Source of the DNA: Candidatus Margulisiibacteriota bacterium | GTDB lineage: Bacteria > Margulisbacteria > WOR-1 > O2-12-FULL-45-9 | Reading direction: 5' to 3' | Length of the DNA: 9,570 nt | NCBI GenBank assembly: GCA_030018645.1 | Contig: JASEHX010000034.1 | Coordinates: forward strand, 2,211 to 11,780 | Notes under the pieces: generated by a model | The model's input: only the letters and a program-made list of their open reading frames with translations | Databases searched by the model: none | What the model was told of the DNA's origin: nothing | In this document: positions 1 through 8,300 of the stretch, piece after piece | Layout: each line of letters starts with the position of its first letter | Position numbering within the stretch: position 1 is the stretch's first letter | Made by a program: the position numbers and the translations under genes

Positions 1-921
1 TTGTTGTGTTGTTGACAAGGCTTCAAGTATTGAGGGAAGGTTTGGATTCAGTGAAATATTTTTATCTGTATTAACCAGAAAGAGTAATGCTACAAGTTCG
101 AGCTGTTGCAATTTAAGCTTATCAAGGATATTGCCCGCTGCCTGTTTAGAGCCGCCAATGCCGCTAACTGCCGCGAGCTGTCCAGTGATTTGTGCGGTTT
201 GAGCGTTAATTGCAGCAATATTTGAATTGGTATGAGCTATAGGGATAATAGGCGAATCAGATAAAAATTCGTAAGCCGCAACAATTACTGCAATTTCTTG
301 GCGGATGGGTTCCGGGTAGCGCAAAAGGGCTTTTTCGGTGCGTTTTAACCCTCTTTCCGCATCTATATCATGCCCAGCTGGCCGCTGGGAGCTTCTCTGG
401 CGGTGTAAATTTTGTGCAAATTGTTCTTTTTGCTCAAAAGTAGTATGTTTAATTGTCCACCAATTGGAAAAGCGGCGAACGATAAAAGACGCTGGAATCA
501 AGAGCAGTGATGTACTGGCGGGGACAATGGCGTTCCCGCCGGTGGCGGCCAAAAGGCCGGCCGCGCCGGCTGCCGATAATATAGTCGCAACCCAGGGTTT
601 CTTTAATATCTGATTGAAAATTAGCGGTTTGGCGGTAACGGCTAAAAGCGCGGCGCCGGCAAGTACAATCGAGGGAGCCAACATGCCGGTGATAAATGGC
701 AGAGCAAGAGTAACGGCGACGGAAGCGACGAGCAGGACATAACTAGTTTTTACAGAACCCCTTTCTGACCGCAGCGCCCGTGCCGCGCGGCTCAAAGAGA
801 CCCCGTCAATCGGGCGACGGCTTCCTGGAGTTGGAAATAACGTTCTCCCTGCGGTTCTTGCGGGCCTAAGTGCCCCTGGAACTGGCGCTTGGCGCCGGGC
901 AATTAGTGTGCTTGCAATCAT
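1..921 (-). CDS. Multi-span membrane protein of unknown function, 3' end cut by window edge
   Basis: I do not recognise this family. The frame is open from an ATG at 921 to the left edge, giving 307 visible residues and no stop. The start is backed by AAAGGAG nine bases upstream. Residues 1-58 are rich in arginine, proline and alanine and look cytoplasmic and disordered. Residues about 60-147 hold up to four hydrophobic stretches (about 60-80, 81-98, 110-127 and 132-148), followed by RRF and a WW pair, an arrangement typical of a membrane boundary. From about 160 onward the protein is soluble, charged and mostly helical, including a basic stretch (about 172-200) and a Gln/Ala-rich helical region (230-275). 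The gene starts 25 bases after the PKD gene, so it is probably co-transcribed with it. A role as an inner-membrane partner of the envelope proteins upstream is inference from position only. That the frame is coding rests on its length, its start site and the helix pattern. Confidence 0.8.
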   Translation of the reverse strand, partial: MIASTLIARRQAPVPGALRPARTAGRTLFPTPGSRRPIDGVSLSRAARALRSERGSVKTSYVLLVASVAVTLALPFITGMLAPSIVLAGAALLAVTAKPLIFNQILKKPWVATILSAAGAAGLLAATGGNAIVPASTSLLLIPASFIVRRFSNWWTIKHTTFEQKEQFAQNLHRQRSSQRPAGHDIDAERGLKRTEKALLRYPEPIRQEIAVIVAAYEFLSDSPIIPIAHTNSNIAAINAQTAQITGQLAAVSGIGGSKQAAGNILDKLKLQQLELVALLFLVNTDKNISLNPNLPSILEALSTTQQ

Positions 922-930
922 TATTTACTT

Positions 931-937
931 CTCCTTT
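931..937 (-). promoter_or_regulatory. Ribosome binding site of the membrane-protein gene
   Basis: The minus strand reads AAAGGAG here, nine bases before the ATG at 921. It lies inside the 25-base gap after the TAA of the PKD gene and fixes the start of a reading frame that runs off the window. Confidence 0.75.
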
Positions 938-946
938 TTTCCTTGA

Positions 947-2293
947 TTAACTATCCCACGTGCTAACCGTCAAAGTGGTGGAATTATACTGGCCATACTC
1001 GTCGGTCACAATTAAATAGGCGGTGTAAGCAGCACTGCCGCCTGCGCCCAGGTCAGGGTAAGTATGCAAAAATATTCCCGAGCTGTTAGTCTCGCTGTCG
1101 CCGTCGCCGTAATATAGAGTGTAGCTAGTGATGGCAGCATCGATCGGCGAATAACTGGCCGTGGCGTTAAAGTAGACCGAATAACCGGCGTCATCTCCCG
1201 ATATATGAGAAGCACTGATGCTGGGCATGGGGACCGGTGTGTCAGTAATGGTAATGGTGTGGGTCAAGGTAATGTAATTGGCCGGGTTAGTTAAGCTTTC
1301 CACCCGCACATTAATGCTGTAAATGCCGGTAGCGGCATAGGCATGGAGGGGAAAGGTTGATTCGCCGGAAGCCAGTGTGTCAGCGCTCCCGTCTCCCCAG
1401 TTGATGGAGTAACTATATAATGTATGGTCCGGCTCAAACATGGCAATTTCAATCTCTTCATTGACAGTCGCGGAATAAGGTACAGAAACCAGGGAGCCGG
1501 AGGGCGCGTCTTCAGATGTTTCGTAAACCCCAACCGAACGGAGCTCGGAATTGCTGGCGCCGCTGGCGGTATTGGTAACTCTTAACCGGAAATCATAGTC
1601 CCCGCTTTGGTCAAAGGTGTAGGAAGGGATAGTACTGCCGAGAATAATTTTAACTGTCCCGTCCGGCGGGGTAATTTCCCATTCCAGGCTGACATCGGCC
1701 GCGTCCTGGTCGGTGTAACCGATAATATTTTTGGCCGTGTCGCCGACATAATAAGTGTATTCCAGGTTGCCGATTACGGCGGATGGAGTTTCGCTGTCAA
1801 CGACAGTACAGATATCCACTTCCTTGCTGATGATAAAGTTCCCTCCTTGGTCATACAAACTGAATTGTACAAAAGGATCGCCGATGTTTTCCCAAGTATA
1901 GGTAGCCGATAAACCGTCAAGTTCTGTAACATCTTCTCCGTCGGTAATGGACCATTTGCCGGTGTATGCGTCAGTATCTTCAATTTTTTCAGTTGTCCCG
2001 TCTTCCTGGACGGCCCAAAGCGTGGCTTGCATGGTAAAAGGGATGCCAACATGGGCGGCCGAGTCAGAAAGGGTAAAACCAATTCTTATATCATTGCTAT
2101 CAATCTCGGAACTATCATCGGCTGAAGAACAACCGGGCAGCGACGCGATGGCAACCAGCGGCCAGGCCACGGCGCCCAGCGTTACCACGGCGGCAGCGGC
2201 GAGAGTTACCTCTTCTTTTTCCTTGCCGGTCCAAAAACCTATAATTTCCTTCGGTGACAAAAAAGCGGAACGAATACTGCTTATAACACTCAT
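947..2293 (-). CDS. Predicted lipoprotein with four PKD/Ig-like domains
   Basis: The protein has 448 residues. The N-terminus has an unusually long, charged leader (about 1-28), then a hydrophobic segment (about 29-52) ending in LPGC, a plausible lipobox with Cys55 as the lipidated residue. An acidic Ser/Asp-rich linker (56-68) follows. The rest is beta-rich and divides into four Ig-like units at about 69-162, 170-258, 265-350 and 355-446. The third is a clear PKD domain, with WGDG at 299-302, HAY at 317-319 and a GIYSINVRV strand. The fourth has YYGDGD at 394-399 and a matching final strand. The second has the GDYDFRLRV strand but lacks the GDG turn, and the first is the most diverged. PKD domains commonly mediate protein or polysaccharide contact outside the cell. 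Here the protein follows an exporter-like gene by 49 bases, so binding of the exported polymer or docking to the export complex is a reasonable inference. The ATG at 2293 is preferred to an in-frame TTG at 2323 because GGAGG lies nine bases before it. Confidence 0.87.
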   Translation of the reverse strand: MSVISSIRSAFLSPKEIIGFWTGKEKEEVTLAAAAVVTLGAVAWPLVAIASLPGCSSADDSSEIDSNDIRIGFTLSDSAAHVGIPFTMQATLWAVQEDGTTEKIEDTDAYTGKWSITDGEDVTELDGLSATYTWENIGDPFVQFSLYDQGGNFIISKEVDICTVVDSETPSAVIGNLEYTYYVGDTAKNIIGYTDQDAADVSLEWEITPPDGTVKIILGSTIPSYTFDQSGDYDFRLRVTNTASGASNSELRSVGVYETSEDAPSGSLVSVPYSATVNEEIEIAMFEPDHTLYSYSINWGDGSADTLASGESTFPLHAYAATGIYSINVRVESLTNPANYITLTHTITITDTPVPMPSISASHISGDDAGYSVYFNATASYSPIDAAITSYTLYYGDGDSETNSSGIFLHTYPDLGAGGSAAYTAYLIVTDEYGQYNSTTLTVSTWDS

Positions 2294-2302
2294 ATTGCTT
2301 TC

Positions 2303-2307
2303 CCTCC
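2303..2307 (-). promoter_or_regulatory. Ribosome binding site of the PKD gene, decides the start
   Basis: The minus strand reads GGAGG here, nine bases before the ATG at 2293. It lies inside the extended frame that would begin with TTG at 2323, and this argues against that longer start. Confidence 0.8.
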
Positions 2308-2342
2308 AGTTATATTTCGTCAACTTGCGGTAAAAATTTCAC

Positions 2343-5300
2343 TTAAAAATGAAATTCAACCCCACCGTGCAGTTCGAGGCCGTTATAGGAACCAGTCCGG
2401 TCGGGATTAAAATAGGGTTCAATGTTCACGCTTCCGTCGGGATTTTGGGTGTAGCGGTCTTTATGAATCAAGATATTATCTTGACGGCTGTATTCACCGC
2501 CTAGCATAATGTTTAAGAAAGGCAGTTTGCGGGGCAGGGGGCGCAGCAATAGTGAGAAGCGATGATCAAGATTATCAAAATATTGGGTCCGCGGCCCTGG
2601 AATGTCTACCCCATACTGCAGGCGCAGTGCCTGTTTAACTTGTAAAGACAGGTCCAACGTGAAGGCCTTTTCATTATAATAGCTGGAAGGCGCGTAGCGG
2701 TCGATATATTGCTTATAGCCCGGGGTAAAATCTACCAAACTTGGGAACTGCCAACTGGCCGGCAGCCATCTAAAGGGATGCAGATTAACTTGCCAGAAAT
2801 AAGAATCGACTCCCGGATGGCCGTCTTCAAAATTGGCGGTAACATTGCCGTCCACTGGGGCAATCCCCCGGGTCAATTGGTCAAGATTGGCGGCGGCGCT
2901 AACGCTGGCGCGCGGGTCTTGAAAGTACGCTTCTTCTTCCACTGGGTTATCGGTGGGACGGACCGAGCCGCCGGCTTGGACAACACCGTAGACGTCGACT
3001 TCCCCTCCTACACGGCCGTTTGCGCTATCGTCAATTTTGTCGACTTCGGTGGTGGCATACACATTAATGCCGCCGGCGGTGCTTTCTCGAGTTGGACCAT
3101 CTTTAATCTTGCGTGAACGGATTATTCCGGTAATGTTAGCCCGTACCTTGGCGCGCAGGAGCAGGGAGCGGGCTTCAGAGAGCTGATCTTCCACCGCAGC
3201 CGTTCCAGTGTAGTGAGAAACGGACGTACTGACTTGCCAGTTGCCAGTGTCGGCCTGTCGCAAACGGGCTTGCCGCGCCTGCCGACGGCTGTCTTTGGTA
3301 TCAGGGTTTAGTTCGGTAATTCTGCGGCAAAGCTGCGCGGCCTGTCGGGCATAATAGCCAGCTTTAACCGCATCGCGGCTTGAGCTGGGAGCCAAATATG
3401 CTTCGGAAACGCCTAAATAGGTTTTGACCAAAAGATTTCTTAAAGTAATGGTTGGTGTGTCGGTATAATTAACTTTAATTTCTGTTTCGATCTCCTGCGC
3501 TATTCTGGTATATTCTGCAGACGCCTCGGCATATCGCCGGCCGCCGTGCAGAACACTGCCGTGCAGTAAAATATCGGCGTTCACCAATTCCGCCCGCCAT
3601 TGCAGTATCTTAATTTGCGGTGAAGTTGAATGGGTGACGTGCACACTTAATATATTTTCTGCATAGGCCGCCATTTTTTCAGCCTGGACAAAATTCTTGG
3701 TTCCCCAGTCGTAGATTTCGGCCAGGTCAACCGCAATTTGGGTCAGGAAACGCCAGTCATCTGCGCTTCTTGCGGCTTCAGGCCGGGCTTCTTGGGCCGA
3801 CAGTAATGCTTCCAATATCTCCTTAGCTTTGTGAACTTGTCCCCGGGCAGAATAAATGCGGACCTCTGTCAGGTCAATTTCGCGCTGGCGCTGTCCCTGG
3901 GAGTATGTGCCGTAACGAACGGCATAATCACCCGCCAAATTATCTTTGGCTTTTAGCAGAAATTTATCCCGGATACCGGCTAACCGCCGTTTGGTGCCGA
4001 AAGTATGGGCCAGTCGAAGCTGGCCCAGCCAGAAATAGACGTGGGCAGTTAAGTCAGGGTCGTCGGCGCCGGCAAAGTCAGCCATAAATTTTTCTCGGCG
4101 ATGGTCATCAAAGGCGGCATCGTTGGCAGCATCCATGGTGTCTTCTACCACCAGATCCATCAAGTAATAGTACATTGTCCGCCAGAAGACGGCTTTGCCT
4201 TGGTCGCGGTAGGCTAGGCAAAGGCGGCTGCCGCATTCGATAATCTGTTTTAAGAGCTGGGAGCTTTGGCCGCCCTTAAAGTCAACCAGTTTGCAAATTT
4301 CTTCCAGCAGTTTCCAGGCCGCTTCTAATTCAGCAGTATTATCTTCGGCGGTAGCCAGGGTTAATCCCACTAAAGCCAAGTTAGCTTCTGCGCGGGTTTG
4401 GAAAGAGCCCGCTTTAGTTGATTCTCCTTCTAGTGCGGCCGCTTCAAGCAGATTTTTTGCTTCTTCAGCCAGCTGGGTAAAATCAGCCGTCTTGCCCGCA
4501 TCTTTGGCTAAAAAGGCCCGCTGGAGCAAAAAGTCGCCCTGTGCCAATTGCCAGTCGGCATATTCGGGAGTATTGTTTTTAACTAATGCTTCTGCGGCAG
4601 CTAAATATTCTGTGATTTTAGTGATATGATCATCGGGAGTTAAAGCTTTTTTCTCATCTTTGGCTTGGCGGATTTCCTGCGAAAGTTTTTCTTTTTCCAG
4701 TTTTGCCAGCCAAAGGTTAGCCTGGAAGCGGGTTTGCACGCCGCCGCTATCTTGGGCAACTTTTAAAGATGTTTCGGCGCTCGTTAAAAGTTCTTGAATC
4801 TGCCTTTTGTTCGCATCCGCTAGATTTTGCAAAATATAAACCTGGCGCAGGTAATTTTCACCCAGCAGGCGCTCAACATCCGCCAGCATTCCTCCGCCCA
4901 GCATGGTTTTGCAGTCGGTTAGGATGGCGGCTAATTCTTGCAGGACCCCTGATTCATCGGTTTGACTGTCGAAAGCTGTATTGACACCTAACGCATCCAA
5001 AGCCGCGCGGATCGACAGATTTATCTGCGGAACCTTTGCATCTTTTTTATCCCCCAAAAGGGACATGACAATTTTTACTAGCCAAATCTTGGCGGTCGTG
5101 CGGGTAAATTCATCGGCTTTTGTATTTTGGATAACTTCAGCTAAAAGATCAATTGCTTCTTGCGCCTTGTTTTGGTATTTATCCGGCTCTGTTGCTTCTT
5201 TGTGCAAATAGGCTTGGCGGATCAAGCTTTCGGCTAAGGCAACTCTTGCTTCATCAATTACCCGGTCGTCTAATTCTTTGGTTGCTTCAGTTTTTTTAGC

Positions 5301-8300
5301 TGCAATTATGGCGCTTAATAATGTTTCTGCTCCTAATAATTCTGTGCTTTCCCGGTTGGCGTCGGCATTGATTATTTTTGCTAGCCAGAGTTGGGCCTCA
5401 ATGTATAGCAAGGGAGATTCTGTTTCATCAATGTTTTTTAGCAATTTTTCGGCCAACTGCCGGCAATTGTCCTTTTGCGGGTCGTTAAAATCATTTAGGG
5501 TTAAATAGAAAAGAGCTATTTCTTTGCCCAGTGACAGGGTTTGTTGGGGGGACAGCTTAAGCTGGACACTCTTATTGTCAATTTTACTAAATGATTCGTT
5601 GGCATAGATGTCTAATTTAACTTCGCTAATGACGGTATTTGCGTGGATTTGCTGTAGCCAGGGGGAAGGGACAGCGTTTTTATGCAACTTCTTTATGGCG
5701 GCCAAGTATTCGGTATACCAAACATTCAGTGCCTCAATTAATACCCGTGCTTGCGCATAGAGCGGTGTTGCATTTGTTGGGTCTGTGTATTTTACAAGGT
5801 CGGCCTGGCGGATCAAAATTTCCGCTTGCATTTGCTGGGCGGACTGCTGGCCAATGCCGTCCAGCAGGCGATAGGCGGCTTCGGCCCGCCGGTAGGCCTC
5901 GACTAATTTTTCACACTTGGCCTTTGCAGAAGTTTCTTTCCCGGCTTGCATTGCATAAATTTGGGCGAGTAGGCGACGGGCATCGCCATTTGCTCGGATG
6001 ATGGCTTTTTCTTTTTCGGTTTTTGCTCGCTTGTTAAGAGCAGTTCTTAGGTTAGGTTCAGTAGACCGGATAAATTCTATTAATTGAGCTTCAGCTTGTT
6101 CGAGCATACTGACTGCTTGGGCCGGGTCGACAAAGGCGATGCCCATCATTATTTCAACGACTAATAACGGGTCAATTTCTTCTTTTTTATCCGTCGCATG
6201 TGCCCCGTAATAAGTCTGTAATATTGGCAGTAAGACCATTTTTGCTTGGCTGGATAAACCATTTGCGGCAATTTTTCCCGCTATGCTTTGCTCTGAAAGA
6301 AACTCAATCAATTGGTTAAGATCGGCGGGGGTTAGCTGGTCCAATGATTTTTCGCTTCCATTTAAGGTTGCCGTAGTGATTCCCAGATCTTTGAGGATTT
6401 GAATGATAAATGCCAGCAATTCCTCTTTGGATAATAGAGCCGCCATCCCATTTACGGCAACTGTCCGAGTGAGCAGGGCTTGCAGTAAGACCTTAAGGAG
6501 GCGGTAATCATTTATGTTGTTCATCAGCCGCAAAATAAGGGTGGTAAGCCAGCGCGGCCGGGCATATTTTGTTAAATTAGTACTTAACGCTGGTAACCAT
6601 AAATCACGATAATCGTTGATAGACAAAATTTCTTGGCAAGCAGGATTACCTAGTTGTTGCTTGGTTTGCCAGATCAAGACTGCATCCATAAACCAGTTAT
6701 GGAAAAAATCGGAGTTGTTGCTAATCATGGTTTGAATATTTTTACCCCGTGGGTTTGCTCCAATTGAAAGTTGATCGTAAACCCAAAAAAGAGCGTCAGC
6801 GTCCATTATGTAATTTGCCGTTAGTGAGGTAAATTCTCCTCTGTCGCGCGCACCTTTGTGCTTTTTGTAATACTTATGCCTTACTTCATAATCTCGATAA
6901 TCTTCTGTATTTGGATCTGGGTAGACTAGTTTTTTTTGTTCTCTGATAAAAGCGGCGGCTGTGGCTTCCTTTGCTGGCGGCAAAACGGTAAAATCGATTT
7001 CTATCGGTTGAAGTATAACCGTGTTGATAGAGGTTGCAGCTGATACAGACGCCGGTTGGAGAGGGGGCAAAGATGCCAAGGCAGTGGCTGCTTCTGCTAC
7101 ATGGGCAGGGTTTGCCTGCGAATATAGATCGATGGATTGTTGGATCAAAGATTGGCTGTAGTAATCCGAATAAGGGGAGTCACTAAAATATTGGCCAAAT
7201 TCATCGGCCTTTCGTTCATGCAGTAAGATTTGATCAAAATATTGCCTGGCCTCTGCCTGTTTGCCCGCGGCCCACAAGGCAATACCGTAACTGGTATGGG
7301 TGAGAGTATTTGAATAACGCTTTTCTCCAATAACAACGTCGTTAAAATTAGCCGAAACGCCGGCGATATCCGTTAATTGGGCCAGCAACTGTCTTGCCGG
7401 TTGATTTTTATCTAAAATGGCAAAGCGCGACATCCTTAGCAGGAAGCGGATCGAGTCGTATTCGCTGTCTTGCGGCTCTTTTTCAATTACAAAATTTCCC
7501 AAGCTTGACACGCTGACAAAAACCTTGGCCGGCATGGGGTTTTGGCCAACGGCGCCCAGGCGGTCATGCTGCTCCAGGATTTGAGCATTAAGGTTCATGA
7601 TGTCAGCAATTAATCCAGACCAAGCATGGTCGGGATCGGTATCAAACTCCGCAAACATTTGCAGAAAATGCGGGTCGGCATAAGAAGGAGAATAAACATA
7701 TCGCAGGTCTCCTGGCGAACCATCCCAAGAGCCGTCACTGCTGGTAAGAATATGTCTTTGGCGCGGACCTTTTAATGTATGAATATATGCGTCCCAAAAA
7801 GCGGTAAGATCGGCCTTAATGTCGGCTTTAAAACTGTCTAAGGTCATGCCGGCTGGAATTTCCCAATCTCCACTTTCCATTTTATGGTAAGCCGTTATTT
7901 CGGCGGCAATAAAATCTTGGTCACCATCGGCAGCAGAGTCATCGGGATTATTTATGGGACCATCTGGGCCTTCTAGCTCGCCGGGATCAAGCTTATGCCC
8001 ATCGGCGCCAACTATCCAGCGCATAACACCGGTATCTTTTATAAAATAGGTTTGCCTGGCTTGGCATATAGCCCAAAATCTTTGCTGGTCTTCGGCGCGA
8101 TTAGTCCTGGCGGCAATTAGGGCGCCAAAACCGATGCCTTCGGAAACGGCCCGGTCACGCGGCTGTTTCGGGTTGCCATCCAAGAGGATCAGATTTCCAT
8201 CAGCCAGTTCGGCCCCGTAGCGTTCAAAATATCCGTCTCGGGTGGGATCTTCAGTCGGTAGGGAGAGGTCTTCTTCCGGCGGCGAAGCAGTGTCTTCCCC

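Noticed and set aside
543..572. GC-rich palindromic stretch with GGCC and GCCGGC elements.
   Set aside because: It is explained by Ala/Gly codons of a transmembrane segment in the minus-strand gene and has no T run or further repeat copies.
338..613. Plus-strand open frame of 91 codons, and other plus-strand frames opposite the large genes (such as 1947-2333, 2709-3116 and 4291-4629).
   Set aside because: All lie opposite frames with clear domain structure, show no recognisable domain, and have compositions expected from antisense reading of Ala- and Leu-rich helices.
1012..1533. Out-of-frame minus-strand frames inside the PKD gene.
   Set aside because: They are shadows of the PKD coding frame; the main frame has the conserved WGDG and YYGDGD turns.
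2294..2323. In-frame TTG start extending the PKD protein by 10 residues.
   Set aside because: The GGAGG site lies within this extension at the right distance from the ATG at 2293, so the shorter start is preferred.
2335..2356. Inverted repeat AATTTCA / TGAAATT around the stop codon of the giant gene, followed by a short T run on the minus strand.
   Set aside because: It resembles a terminator in outline, but the stem is very AT-rich with only one or two G-C pairs, and the next gene has a strong ribosome site close by. Chance in an AT-rich junction is more likely.
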